From positions 434,001-498,000 of the forward strand of contig NZ_BCWR01000001.1 of NCBI RefSeq assembly GCF_001592305.1: DNA of 64,000 nucleotides, read 5' to 3'. Source of the stretch: Hydrogenophaga taeniospiralis CCUG 15921. Its GTDB lineage: Bacteria; Pseudomonadota; Gammaproteobacteria; Burkholderiales; Burkholderiaceae_C. Positions within the stretch are counted from its first letter, which is position 1; the number at the start of each line of letters is the position of its first letter. This document shows positions 24,049 through 33,409 of the stretch, piece by piece. Below the pieces are notes generated by a model that saw only the letters and a program-made list of their open reading frames with translations, made no database searches and was not told where the DNA came from. The position numbers were made by a program, and so were the translations under genes.

Positions 24049-25607
24049 TGGCGTCGGCAGGCTCGGCCCGGGCGGGCGGGTCGGTCGACCACGCACACCA
24101 TGCCCCTGCCCGCCCCGGCAGTGTCGAGCAGCCAAACAGCGTTTCCACCGAAAACCACCCGCCGCCCGACCGGCCGTACCACGCGCTGGACGCCCTGCCG
24201 CGCGAACTCTGGCGCTGGGCCGTGGTGTGCAGCAGCGGCCACGCGGCACGGCGCATCCCCGAGCTGGCGCAGTGGGCGCGTGCGCTCATGGACGGCGCCC
24301 TGCCCGACCCGGCGCACGATTTCGGCGACGCCTCCGCCACGCAGGCGCTGCGCCCGCTGCTGACCGAACTCGATCTGCTCACCCTCACGCGCCAGAGCGC
24401 GCCGCTCACCCGGCAACTGCTGCAAAGCCTGATGTGGCATCTGGACAGCCTGATCGACCGGCCCGTTGACGAGCCCCGCGCGCAGGCCATCGCCCGCATG
24501 CAGGCCGTGTTTCGCGAGAGCTGGGACCTGCAGCGCAAAGGCTGGGACGAGGCGCTGGCGCTGCTGCAATCGCTGGGCGATCTGGCGCACCTGCGCTGGG
24601 ACGACCTCGCCGGCCAGCTCAACCGGCGCGAGTGGCGCGAAGCGCGCCGCATCGGCGAGCTGCTGCAGCGCCTGCCGGCGCTGGCGGCGTTCATTGACGG
24701 CGTGGGCCGCCGCGCGTTCGAGCCCCGACACCCGCCGGCCCACACCGCCAGGCCCGACCCGGCGCCCGACGCGCAGGCCGCACAGCGCCCCGCCGACGAG
24801 GAAGAACGCCGCCCCGAACCCACCGCGGTGGACGGCGTGCGCCGCTCACGGAACCTCGCCCGCATGACCGGCGGCGAAAGCATCAACCTCACCCACCCGG
24901 TGCTGCACCGGCTGTGGCGCGCGCGTTTTGCCGAAGCCCAGTTGCTGAGCTACGACGACCGCGCCCGCGAACAATCCCCGCGCCCCCTGCCGCGCCCCGA
25001 CCCGCAGCCCCAGCGCCGGCAACCGGCGCACGCCGGGCGTGGCCCGTTGATCGTCTGCCTGGACACCTCGGGCTCGATGCGCGGCGCACCGGAAAACGTG
25101 GCCAAGGCCTGCGTGCTGCAGGCCCTGCGCAGCGCCCACACCGGCCAGCGCCGCTGCCGGCTGCTGGCCTTTGGCGGCCCCAGCGAGCTGCTGGAGCGCG
25201 ACCTCACGCTCGACGCCACCGGGCTGGAACACCTGCTCGACCTGATGGGCCAGAGCTTCGACGGCGGCACCGACGTGCAGTCCCCCATCGAACGCGCGAT
25301 CGAACTGGTGCAGACCGCCGGCTGGCAGGAGGCCGACCTGCTGATCGTGAGCGACGGCGAGTTCGGCGTCACGCCCGCCACGTTGCAGCGCCTGCGCGAG
25401 GCCAAGGAACGGCTGGCGCTGCGCGCGCACGGCATCCTGATCGGCGACCGCGAGACCATCGGCCTGATGGAGGTCTGCGACCACCTGTACTGGGTGCGCG
25501 AGTGGCGCCGCTACGGCAGCGGCGCCGCCGCGGTGGGCGAGAACTTCTCGCCGGTGCACAGCCGCAGCCTGACCGCGCTATATTTCCCCAATGCAATCAG
25601 GCGATGA
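24048..25607 (+). CDS. viaA: VWA-domain protein, ViaA-like partner of RavA
   Basis: A 519-residue protein with an N-terminal helical region, a Pro- and Arg-rich linker (about residues 225-260), and a C-terminal von Willebrand A domain. The MIDAS motif DTSGS starts at D339; the second metal-site segment is GTDVQSP and the third LLIVSDGEFG. The start at 24048 overlaps the RavA stop. Adjacent MoxR ATPase and VWA proteins act as a metal-dependent chaperone-like pair. It ends one base before the convergent dioxygenase gene. Confidence 0.88.
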   Translation: MASAGSARAGGSVDHAHHAPARPGSVEQPNSVSTENHPPPDRPYHALDALPRELWRWAVVCSSGHAARRIPELAQWARALMDGALPDPAHDFGDASATQALRPLLTELDLLTLTRQSAPLTRQLLQSLMWHLDSLIDRPVDEPRAQAIARMQAVFRESWDLQRKGWDEALALLQSLGDLAHLRWDDLAGQLNRREWREARRIGELLQRLPALAAFIDGVGRRAFEPRHPPAHTARPDPAPDAQAAQRPADEEERRPEPTAVDGVRRSRNLARMTGGESINLTHPVLHRLWRARFAEAQLLSYDDRAREQSPRPLPRPDPQPQRRQPAHAGRGPLIVCLDTSGSMRGAPENVAKACVLQALRSAHTGQRRCRLLAFGGPSELLERDLTLDATGLEHLLDLMGQSFDGGTDVQSPIERAIELVQTAGWQEADLLIVSDGEFGVTPATLQRLREAKERLALRAHGILIGDRETIGLMEVCDHLYWVREWRRYGSGAAAVGENFSPVHSRSLTALYFPNAIRR

Positions 25608-25608
25608 T

Positions 25609-26349
25609 TCAGTCGCCCTGAAAGCCGCCGCTGCGGTAGGTCAGCACCAGGGTGTCGCGCCAGCCAAAGCCCTCGGCCTGCAGCGGCTGGATCGGCGTGC
25701 TTTCATGGATGACGCGCTGATCGTCGAGCAGCAGCAGCGACCAGGGTTCGAGCAGCGTGAAGCGCTGGCCGGCCGGCCCGTTGGCCTCGAACACGCGGCT
25801 CTCGCCCCCCTTGATGAGGTGGCGCTCCAGCATGAACACCGCCACCAAGTCCACACCGTCGCGGTGCGCACCTTCCGGTGTGGGCCGGCCGATGCCGTCG
25901 GTGGTGTCGATGCGAAAGGCGTGCGCCTCCACGAACCAGGGCTGCTCGCCACGCAGGGCCGAGACCACCGCCCCCACCCGCCCCAGCAGCCGCGGCCACA
26001 CCGGGCGCGCCACCAGCGCCGGATCCATGGGTTCGAACAGGCGCTGCATGCCGCCGTGCAGGGCGTTGTATTCCAGCGGCTGCCAGTGGGCGCGGTGCGG
26101 CGCCTGCTGCACCTGTTCCCCCCGCACCTCGAAACAGCTGTGGCGCCGCCGGCGGTAGTGCCCGCCATCTTTCAGGTAGCCATCGGCCGGCAGGTCATTC
26201 CAGCCGCGGTGCAGTTCCTGCAACTCGTCCGGCGTGGCGGGCAGCCACTGCCGCACATCGGCGGCGCTGATCAGGGCAAAGCCCCGGGTTTTCAGGCTTT
26301 GATCGAGCCCGGCCAGGGGCACGTAGGGTGGCTGGAATTCGCTGGTCAT
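25609..26349 (-). CDS. 2-oxoglutarate/Fe(II) dioxygenase family protein (PF10014-like)
   Basis: A 246-residue cupin-fold oxygenase. The iron-binding HxD...H triad is visible: H162 and D164 in GAHRDGVDL, and H215 in RVIHEST. The family includes free L-amino-acid hydroxylases, so an amino-acid substrate is plausible. No signal peptide. It is transcribed convergently with the viaA homologue and divergently from the hemerythrin gene. Confidence 0.85.
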   Translation of the reverse strand: MTSEFQPPYVPLAGLDQSLKTRGFALISAADVRQWLPATPDELQELHRGWNDLPADGYLKDGGHYRRRRHSCFEVRGEQVQQAPHRAHWQPLEYNALHGGMQRLFEPMDPALVARPVWPRLLGRVGAVVSALRGEQPWFVEAHAFRIDTTDGIGRPTPEGAHRDGVDLVAVFMLERHLIKGGESRVFEANGPAGQRFTLLEPWSLLLLDDQRVIHESTPIQPLQAEGFGWRDTLVLTYRSGGFQGD

Positions 26350-26514
26350 GGGCTGGCAGTGTAGCGGCCACCTGCCTGTGGGCCGGCCCCGTGGGGCAGG
26401 CGTAACAGGCGGTTAATGCCCTACCACCGGCGTGCGCAACTCCTGCGCTGGATCAAATCCACAGCGAGCGGGTGCTGTCAAGCTTTCGACCACGAATTGG
26501 ATTTGGAGGTCGTC

Positions 26515-26961
26515 ATGAACACTGTTGAATGGTCCGATGCGCTGCTGCTGGATTACGAGCCCATGGACACCGTGCACCGGGAGTTCGTGGACCTGCTGGC
26601 GGCGGCGCAGAACGCGTCCGATGCGGCGCTGCCGCAGACCTGGGCCGCCGTCGTTGCCCACACCGTGCGCCACTTTGGCCACGAAGACGAGTGGATGCAA
26701 CGCACCGGCTTCGCCTCGGCCGACAACCACATCATGCAGCACCGCGTGGTGCTCAACCTGCTGCGCGAAGGCCTGGCCATGGCCCAGGCGGGCCAGATGG
26801 ACCCGGTGCGCGAGATGGCCGGCGAACTGGCGGCCTGGTTTGCCAAACACACCCAGACGCTGGACGCGGCGCTGGCGCTGCACATGCGCCGTGAGCCCCC
26901 GCCGGTGGCGACAGTGCACCGCCCGCGTGGCGGGCGTGGCGCCCACGCGTCCCCCGGCTAA
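26515..26961 (+). CDS. bacteriohemerythrin
   Basis: A 148-residue non-haem di-iron O2-binding protein. The N-terminal MNTVEWSDAL, H21, the HFGHEDEWM motif and the later AKHTQTLD segment supply the His and carboxylate ligands of the hemerythrin bundle. TTGGAGG before the ATG at 26515 sets the start. A basic tail of about 20 residues follows the domain. Likely oxygen sensing or storage; no chemotaxis domain is attached. Confidence 0.9.
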   Translation: MNTVEWSDALLLDYEPMDTVHREFVDLLAAAQNASDAALPQTWAAVVAHTVRHFGHEDEWMQRTGFASADNHIMQHRVVLNLLREGLAMAQAGQMDPVREMAGELAAWFAKHTQTLDAALALHMRREPPPVATVHRPRGGRGAHASPG

Positions 26962-27010
26962 AGCACACCCGCGGCCCGATCCCCACAACCCTCACGGGTA
27001 TCGGGTAAAC

Positions 27011-27027
27011 CATGTGCGTACCACATG
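27011..27027. promoter_or_regulatory. candidate operator upstream of the DUF2189 gene
   Basis: CATGTG-CGTAC-CACATG is a perfect 6-bp inverted repeat with a 5-bp spacer. It is followed by a possible -10 TATATT at 27038-27043 and an AAGGAG ribosome site, giving a compact promoter layout. No recognisable -35 is seen. Confidence 0.4.
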
Positions 27028-27064
27028 CGGTGGTGGCTATATTGGTCCGAAAAAGGAGACCACC

Positions 27065-27919
27065 ATGGCCGAAGCCATCCACGCTGTCGCATCGCACGAC
27101 GGCCCGACCGAGCCCGGCACGCCAGAGGCCGCCCCATCGGTGCAGCCCGCCGACACCGGACCACGCGGCCCCTCGGTTTTCGCCCTCAAGCTGGCCGACC
27201 TGAGCCCCTCCGATCCGGTGCGCTGGCTGCGCCTGGGCTGGGCCGACTTCCAGCGCTGCCCGCGCATTGGCCTGTTCTATGGCCTGTGCTTCTTCGCCAT
27301 GGGCCACGCCCTGCTGGCGGTGTTCCAGAACGCGCCCGCCTACGTGCTGGCGCTGAGCGCCGGTTTCCTGCTGATGGGGCCGTTCCTGTGCCTGGGCCTG
27401 TACGACGCTAGCAAGGCCATGCAGACCCACGACCACCGGCCTTCGCTGCGCGCGTCCCTGCAGGCGTGGCGGCCGACCAAGGGCACCATGGGCATCTTCG
27501 CTGGCGTGCTGCTGATCCTGGAACTGCTCTGGGGCCGGGCCTCGCTGGTGGTGTTTGCCGTCACCTTCAACACCATGCCCTCGACCGAGAAGCTGCTGCC
27601 GCAGCTCATCAACCCGGAGAACCTCGGCTTCCTGATCACCTACACCGTCGTCGGCGGCCTCTTCGCCGGCCTGATCTTCGTCACCAGCGTGATCTCGATC
27701 CCGATGATCATGGACCGCCAGACCGACGCGATCTCGGCCGGCCTCACCAGCATCCGCGCCTGCCTGCAGAACCCGGGGGTGATGCTGATCTGGGGCGCGC
27801 TGATCACGGTGCTGATCGGTCTGGCCATGCTGCCGGTGTTCCTCGGCCTGCTGATCGTGGGCCCGGTGATCGGCCACGCCACCTGGCACGCCTACCGCCA
27901 CATCGTGCCGCCCCCCTGA
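27065..27919 (+). CDS. DUF2189 domain integral membrane protein
   Basis: A 284-residue inner-membrane protein. A soluble, Pro-rich N-terminus of about 50 residues leads into about six hydrophobic segments, including FYGLCFFAMGHALLAVF and MLIWGALITVLIGLAMLPVF. This is the DUF2189 pattern (probable membrane proteins of unknown function). AAAGGAG precedes the ATG. Function unknown. Confidence 0.85.
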   Translation: MAEAIHAVASHDGPTEPGTPEAAPSVQPADTGPRGPSVFALKLADLSPSDPVRWLRLGWADFQRCPRIGLFYGLCFFAMGHALLAVFQNAPAYVLALSAGFLLMGPFLCLGLYDASKAMQTHDHRPSLRASLQAWRPTKGTMGIFAGVLLILELLWGRASLVVFAVTFNTMPSTEKLLPQLINPENLGFLITYTVVGGLFAGLIFVTSVISIPMIMDRQTDAISAGLTSIRACLQNPGVMLIWGALITVLIGLAMLPVFLGLLIVGPVIGHATWHAYRHIVPPP

Positions 27920-28269
27920 TCGATGGTCTGAGCGTTCCGTTGTGGTGGGAAGCCGACGCTTGGCCTGGCGCGGCGCCACCGGTTCCCCGCCCAGGAGGCG
28001 CCCGCTGTACCGGGCCGTCGTTCAAGCACCTGGCCGCAGACCCGCCACATGCCGCCGGATGGTGGCTGAAATGCGCCGAAACGGGGCCAAAAACAGCCCC
28101 CGGATCACCAGCCTGGGGCACCCGTTTTCCGCGGTGCACCATAAGGGTTTTTGTGTACAGGGGTCGGTCGCTGTACAGTGGGTCGGCGCCACAGCACATC
28201 TGTATATGTTGACATCGCGTCCCGGGCATTACAGTCGCGCCATCGTCACCTGCGAAAGCGTTTGTCTGC
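27920..28269. other. 350-bp intergenic region upstream of the polyamine-type ABC operon
   Basis: No gene seen. It holds two TGTACAG words 18 bp apart (28154-28160 and 28172-28178; the second lies in the 8-bp palindrome CTGTACAG). A TTGACA at 28209-28214 is followed 15 bp later by TACAGT, which is a short spacing for a sigma-70 promoter. The operon promoter and operator most likely lie here. Confidence 0.4.
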
Positions 28270-29352
28270 ATGGAATCCGCACAAGCCCTCGTCACCTTCA
28301 CCGGTGTCCAAAAAACCTACGATGGCCACACCCTGGTGGTGCGCGACCTCAACCTGGAGATCCAGAAAGGCGAGTTCCTCTCGCTGCTCGGCCCCTCGGG
28401 CTCGGGCAAGACCACCACGCTGATGATGCTGGCCGGCTTCGAGTCGCCCACCTCGGGCGAAATCAGCCTGAACGGCGTACCGATCACCCGCACCCCGCCG
28501 CACAAGCGCAACTTCGGCATGGTGTTCCAGAACTACGCGCTGTTCCCGCACATGACGGTGGCCGACAACATTGCCTACCCGCTCACCGTGCGCAAGCTCG
28601 ACAAGAACGAGGTCGACACCAAGGTCAGGCGTGCGCTCGACATGGTGCAGATGGGCCACATGGGCAGCCGCTTTCCCGGTCAGCTCTCGGGCGGCCAGCA
28701 GCAGCGTGTGGCCCTGGCCCGCGCCCTCGTGTTCGACCCGCAACTGGTGCTCATGGACGAACCGCTGGGCGCGCTCGACAAGCAACTGCGCGAACACATG
28801 CAGATCGAACTCAAGGCGTTGCACCGCCGCCTGGGCGTCACCTTCGTCTACGTCACGCACGACCAATCGGAAGCTCTCACCATGTCCGACCGCGTGGCGG
28901 TGTTCAACGAAGGCGTGATCCAGCAGATCGACGTGGTGGACCGCCTGTATGAAACGCCGGCCAACCGATTCGTGGCCAGCTTCGTGGGCGACAACTCGGT
29001 GCTCGATGCGCGCGTGATCCAGAACCACGGCGAGACCTGCGAGGTGCAGCTCGCCGATGGTGTCCACCTGCACGGCGTCAACGTCAACCATGCCCAGGTG
29101 GGCGACACCGTGCAGTGCAGCGTGCGCCCCGAGCGCATCGCGCTGGTCGGCACCGAGAGCAGCAGCGGCAACCGCCTGCCGGCCTCCGTCAACGACGTGA
29201 TCTATTTCGGCGACCACCTGCGCCTGCGCTGCCAGGTGCCCGGACAGCCAGAGCTCAGTGTGAAAGTGCCACTGCAGCACCTGGGTCACATGGCCGCCGG
29301 CCAGACCGTCCATCTGCACATCCCGCCCGAGCACCTGCGCATCTACCTCTGA
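28270..29352 (+). CDS. potA: ABC transporter ATP-binding protein, PotA-like
   Basis: ATPase of a spermidine/putrescine-type importer (360 aa). Walker A GPSGSGKTT, signature LSGGQQQR and Walker B LVLMDEPLGALD are present; the C-terminal 120 residues are a TOBE regulatory domain. First gene of potA-potD-potB-potC. The ATG at 28270 begins the usual short pre-Walker segment. Substrate cannot be set from the ATPase; the operon context (ureohydrolase and GabD downstream) favours polyamine or guanidino compounds. Confidence 0.93.
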   Translation: MESAQALVTFTGVQKTYDGHTLVVRDLNLEIQKGEFLSLLGPSGSGKTTTLMMLAGFESPTSGEISLNGVPITRTPPHKRNFGMVFQNYALFPHMTVADNIAYPLTVRKLDKNEVDTKVRRALDMVQMGHMGSRFPGQLSGGQQQRVALARALVFDPQLVLMDEPLGALDKQLREHMQIELKALHRRLGVTFVYVTHDQSEALTMSDRVAVFNEGVIQQIDVVDRLYETPANRFVASFVGDNSVLDARVIQNHGETCEVQLADGVHLHGVNVNHAQVGDTVQCSVRPERIALVGTESSSGNRLPASVNDVIYFGDHLRLRCQVPGQPELSVKVPLQHLGHMAAGQTVHLHIPPEHLRIYL

Positions 29353-29398
29353 CGTTTCTGTTCCCGTTCCCGTTCCTCAACCTCCTGGAGATAAACCC

Positions 29399-30430
29399 AT
29401 GAAACTCAAACCCGTTCTGTTGGCGGTGACCGTGATGGCCTGCCTGCCTGCTTTCGCCCAAAGCCAGCTCACCGTGGTGAACTTCGGTGGTGCCAACGGC
29501 GCCGCGCAGAAGAAGGCTTATGTCGAGCCCTTCGAAAAGAGCGGCGGCGCCAAGGTGACCATGGTGGAGTACAACGGTGAACAGGCCAAGATCAAGGCCA
29601 TGGTCGAGGCCAAGAAGGTCACCTGGGACGTGGTCGAAGTCGAGAGCCCGGACCTGAGCCGCGGTTGCGACGAAGGCCTGTTCGAGAAGATGGACTGGGC
29701 CAAGGTCGGCAACAAGGCCGACTTCCAGAAAGCCGCCGTGCACGAGTGCGGCGTGGGCACCTTCGTGTGGTCCACCGTGATGGCCTACGACGGCGACAAG
29801 CTCAAGACCGCGCCCACCACCTGGGCCGATTTCTGGGACGTGAAGAAATTCCCGGGCAAGCGCGGCATGCGCAAGGGCGCGCGCTACAACCTCGAGTTCG
29901 CCCTGATGGCCGACGGCGTCAAGACCGCCGACGTCTACAAGGTGCTGGCCACCAAGGAAGGCGCCGAACGCGCGTTCAAGAAGCTGACCGAACTCAAGCC
30001 CAACATCCAGTGGTGGGAAGCCGGTGCGCAGCCGCCCCAGTTCCTGGTCGCCGGTGACGTGGTCATGACCACCGCCTACAACGGCCGCATCGATGCCGCC
30101 CAGCGCGAAGGCAAGAACCTCAAGATCACCTGGACCGGCGGCATCTACGACCTGGACTACTGGGTCATGCCCAAGGGCACGCCCAACAAGGACGCCGCCC
30201 TGAAGTTCATCGCCCTGGCCAGCTCGCCCGACGCTCAGGCCGAATACGCCAAGAACATCAGCTACGGCCCGACCAACAACAAGGCCCTGACCAAGCTCGA
30301 CGCCAAGGTGCTGGGCATGCTGCCCACCTCGCCGGCCAACAGCAAGGACGCGCTGCAGTTCGGCATCGGCTTCTGGGCCGACCAGGGTGAAGCCCTGGAG
30401 AAGCGCTTCTCCGCCTGGGCAGCGCAATGA
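29399..30430 (+). CDS. potD: periplasmic substrate-binding protein, PotD/COG0687-like
   Basis: Secreted receptor of 343 aa. Signal peptide of about 20 residues (MKLKPVLLAV...FAQS), then the PotD fold with LTVVNFGGANGAAQKKAYVE and KKFPGKRGMRKG. TGGAG precedes the ATG. Its stop overlaps the permease start (ATGA). COG0687 proteins bind spermidine, putrescine, GABA-like or opine ligands; the exact ligand is not visible. Confidence 0.92.
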   Translation: MKLKPVLLAVTVMACLPAFAQSQLTVVNFGGANGAAQKKAYVEPFEKSGGAKVTMVEYNGEQAKIKAMVEAKKVTWDVVEVESPDLSRGCDEGLFEKMDWAKVGNKADFQKAAVHECGVGTFVWSTVMAYDGDKLKTAPTTWADFWDVKKFPGKRGMRKGARYNLEFALMADGVKTADVYKVLATKEGAERAFKKLTELKPNIQWWEAGAQPPQFLVAGDVVMTTAYNGRIDAAQREGKNLKITWTGGIYDLDYWVMPKGTPNKDAALKFIALASSPDAQAEYAKNISYGPTNNKALTKLDAKVLGMLPTSPANSKDALQFGIGFWADQGEALEKRFSAWAAQ

Positions 30431-31674
30431 TGATGGCCGGTGGAACCCTTGATCTGGCAGCCCAACTGGGCCGTGCCGAACGACGCCGCAAGACGCGCGC
30501 GTTTGCGTTGACACTGCCCCTGCTGGCATTCCTGCTGGTGTTTTTCCTGGTTCCACTGGCGTCTCTGCTGGTGCGGGCGATCGAGAACCCCGAAGTGGCC
30601 GACGTGCTGCCCCGAACCGGGCAGGCGCTGGCCGATTGGGACCGCGACAGCCCGCCCCCTGCTGCGGCCTACGCTGCGGTGCTGACCGACCTGTCGGCCA
30701 TTGAGGAAACCGCGCAAGCCGGTGTGCTGGCGCGGCGCCTCAACAGCGAAGTGGCCGGTGCCCGCTCACTGGTCATGGGCACCTACCGCGCCCTGCAGGC
30801 CGAGGAGACCAAGGGCGAAACCCTGGGTCCCGACCAAGCCAAGGCCAAACTGATCGAATTGGATGCGCGCTGGGAAGAGCTGCCCTACTGGCAGGCCATC
30901 GCGAAAAACAGCTCGCGCTGGACGCCCGACTACCTGCTGACCGCGGTCGACCTCAAACGCACCCCGCAGGGCGATATCGTCAAGGTGGGCGAAGGCGAGG
31001 CCGCCTTCAGTGACATCCTCGGCCGCACCTTCCAGATGAGCGCGGTCGTCACCTTCTTCTGCCTGCTGCTGGCCTACCCGCTGGCCTATTGGCTCTCGAC
31101 ACTCTCCGCGCGCAAGGCCAACGTGTTGCTGATCCTGGTCTTGCTGCCGTTCTGGACTTCGGTGCTGGTGCGCATCGCCGCCTGGATCGTGCTGTTGCAG
31201 AACAACGGACTGGTCAACCGCTTCTTCATGTGGCTGGGCATCACCGACACGCCCATCCCGCTGCTGTTCAACCGCGTGGGCGTGATCATCGCGATGGTGC
31301 ACATCCTGCTGCCGTTCGCCATCCTGCCGCTGTACAGCGTCATGAAGTCGGTGCCCCAGAACTACCTGCGCGCTGCCATCTCGCTGGGCAGCGCGCCATT
31401 CTCGGCCTTCGTGCGCGTCTACCTGCCGCAGACCTACCCCGGCGTGGCCGCTGGCGGCCTGCTGGTCTTCATCACCAGCATCGGCTACTACGTGACCCCC
31501 GCCCTGCTCGGCGGCCCGAGCGACCAGATGCTGAGCTACTACGTGGCGCAGTACACCAACGTGGAAGTGAACTGGGGCATGGCCTGCGCGCTGGGTGGTG
31601 TGCTGCTGACCACGACGCTGATCCTCTATGCCGTGTACCGCAAGGTATCGAAATCCGAACTGAGTCTGGGCTGA
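30427..31674 (+). CDS. potB: ABC transporter permease, PotB-like, with large insert
   Basis: Inner-membrane permease of 415 aa, longer than ordinary PotB (about 280). TM1 (about residues 26-50) is followed by a soluble insert of about 150 residues (roughly 54-205) before the remaining TM segments. The EAA-type loop YLRAAISLGSAPFSAF is intact. The start codon overlaps the receptor stop, and three ATGs stand in a row (30427, 30430, 30433). Translationally coupled to the receptor gene. Confidence 0.92.
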   Translation: MMMAGGTLDLAAQLGRAERRRKTRAFALTLPLLAFLLVFFLVPLASLLVRAIENPEVADVLPRTGQALADWDRDSPPPAAAYAAVLTDLSAIEETAQAGVLARRLNSEVAGARSLVMGTYRALQAEETKGETLGPDQAKAKLIELDARWEELPYWQAIAKNSSRWTPDYLLTAVDLKRTPQGDIVKVGEGEAAFSDILGRTFQMSAVVTFFCLLLAYPLAYWLSTLSARKANVLLILVLLPFWTSVLVRIAAWIVLLQNNGLVNRFFMWLGITDTPIPLLFNRVGVIIAMVHILLPFAILPLYSVMKSVPQNYLRAAISLGSAPFSAFVRVYLPQTYPGVAAGGLLVFITSIGYYVTPALLGGPSDQMLSYYVAQYTNVEVNWGMACALGGVLLTTTLILYAVYRKVSKSELSLG

Positions 31675-31684
31675 TCAGGAAACC

Positions 31685-32506
31685 ATGATGTTCAAACTGC
31701 CCGACTTCCCCGCCTACTACACCCTGCTCGACAAGCTCGGCTGGTTTGCCCTGCGCTTCGGCGGCGTAGGTGTGCTGGCCTTCCTGCTGCTGCCGGTGGT
31801 GGTGATCATTCCGCTGTCGTTCAGCGACTCCTCGTTCCTCGCCTACCCCATCGAAGGCTGGTCGCTGAAGTGGTACCGCGAGATGTTTGCGTCCGACGAC
31901 TGGTCGCGCGCCGCGAAGAACAGCTTCATCGTCGCCCCGCTCGCCACGCTGCTGGCCACCACGCTCGGCACGCTGGCGGCCATGGGCCTGGCCCACACCA
32001 GGTTCTTCGGCAAGAGCTTCATCACCGGCCTGCTGATCGCGCCCATGGTGGTGCCCATCGTGGTGGTCGCCGTGAGCACCTACCTGTATTTCGCGCGCTG
32101 GGGCCTGAACGACTCCTACCTCGGTCTGATCCTGGTGCACGCCGCACTCGGTGCACCCTTCGTGGTGACCACCGTGCTGGCCACGCTGCAGAGCTTCAAC
32201 CAGAACCTGGTGAAAGCCAGCCTGAGTCTGGGTGCGAGCCCGCTGGAGACCTTCTTCCGCGTCACGCTGCCCGTCATCGCACCGGGCGTGATCTCGGGCG
32301 CGCTGTTCGCCTTCGCCACCTCGTTCGACGAGGTGGTGGTCACGCTGTTCCTCGCCGGCCCCGAGCAGGTCACGCTGCCGCGCCAGATGTTCACCGGCAT
32401 CCGCGAAAACATCTCACCCACCATCGCCGCGGTCGCCACCCTGCTGATCCTGTTCACCACCGCGCTCATGCTGACGCTGGAGTGGCTGCGTGGGCGCCGC
32501 AAGTGA
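31685..32506 (+). CDS. potC: ABC transporter permease, PotC-like
   Basis: Second permease subunit (273 aa) with six TM segments and the EAA loop LVKASLSLGASPLETFFRV. Starts 10 bp after potB; ATG 31685 is followed at once by a second ATG. Pairs with the PotB-like protein to form the pore. Confidence 0.93.
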   Translation: MMFKLPDFPAYYTLLDKLGWFALRFGGVGVLAFLLLPVVVIIPLSFSDSSFLAYPIEGWSLKWYREMFASDDWSRAAKNSFIVAPLATLLATTLGTLAAMGLAHTRFFGKSFITGLLIAPMVVPIVVVAVSTYLYFARWGLNDSYLGLILVHAALGAPFVVTTVLATLQSFNQNLVKASLSLGASPLETFFRVTLPVIAPGVISGALFAFATSFDEVVVTLFLAGPEQVTLPRQMFTGIRENISPTIAAVATLLILFTTALMLTLEWLRGRRK

Positions 32507-32528
32507 AAGGCCCCCCAGGGCAGGATCC

Positions 32529-33377
32529 ATGAACACCGCAGAAAAGGCCACCGCTTTCAGGCACCTGCATGGAAACAGTGGTTGCTTCCTGATGCCCAAT
32601 GCCTGGGACGCGGGCAGCGCGCGCATCCTGTCCGCCCAGGGCTTTGCGGCGCTGGGCACCACCAGCGCCGGCATCGCGTTTTCGCGCGGGCTTCCGGATG
32701 GCGCGCAGGCCATCGGCCGCACCGAGATGATGGACGCGGTGCACCGCATCGCCTCATCGGTGTCGGTGCCGGTCAGCGCCGACCTGGAGGCCGGCTTCGG
32801 TACCGGCCCGGACGATGTGGCGCAAACCGTTGCCATGGCCATCCAGGCCGGCGCCGTCGGCGGCAACATTGAGGACGCCAGCCCCGACAGCCCGAGCGGC
32901 CTGTACGACCTGGAGCTGGCCGTTGACCGCATTCGCGCGGCCCGCGCCGCGAGCCCCTGGTTCACCCTCACGGCTCGGACGGACGCCTGCCTGACCGGTG
33001 GTGCACAGGCCTTGCCTCAAGCCATCGAACGGTGCCAGGCCTTTGTGCAGGCTGGTGCGGATTGCGTCTTTGTGCCGGGCCTGACGACCGCTGCGGACAT
33101 CGAACGACTGGTCCACGAAGTGGCCGCGCCAGTCAACGTCGTGATGGGACTGGCCTCGTCTTCGTTGACCGTGGCGGACCTGCGCGGCCTGGGCGTGCGG
33201 CGCATCAGCGTCGGGGGCAGCCTCGCGCGCGCCTGCCTGGGCCTGGTCCGCCAAGCCTCACTGGCCATGCTGGAACACGGGCGGTTCGACCACGCTGCGC
33301 AGCAGATTCCAGACGCCGAGCTCTGTGACTTCTTTGCCCTGGACGACGCCACCGCCAGGCGCCAGGGCCCCTACTGA
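32529..33377 (+). CDS. isocitrate lyase / PEP mutase superfamily protein
   Basis: A 282-residue TIM-barrel enzyme of the PEP mutase/oxaloacetate decarboxylase-like group. NAWDAGSARIL near the N-terminus, the loop SADLEAGFG and GGNIEDAS mark the Mg-oxyanion site. The isocitrate-lyase KKCGH motif is absent, so it is not AceA. Starts 22 bp after potC on the same strand and is probably in the operon. Members cleave or rearrange 2-oxo or phosphono acids; the substrate is unknown. Confidence 0.82.
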   Translation: MNTAEKATAFRHLHGNSGCFLMPNAWDAGSARILSAQGFAALGTTSAGIAFSRGLPDGAQAIGRTEMMDAVHRIASSVSVPVSADLEAGFGTGPDDVAQTVAMAIQAGAVGGNIEDASPDSPSGLYDLELAVDRIRAARAASPWFTLTARTDACLTGGAQALPQAIERCQAFVQAGADCVFVPGLTTAADIERLVHEVAAPVNVVMGLASSSLTVADLRGLGVRRISVGGSLARACLGLVRQASLAMLEHGRFDHAAQQIPDAELCDFFALDDATARRQGPY

Positions 33378-33409
33378 GCCACCGGCCCGCAACCCTCAAA
33401 ATCCTCCTC

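Noticed and set aside
28209..28235. TTGACA/TACAGT as a firm sigma-70 promoter for potA
   Set aside because: Spacer is only 15 bp; kept as a note within the intergenic entry and not as a separate call.
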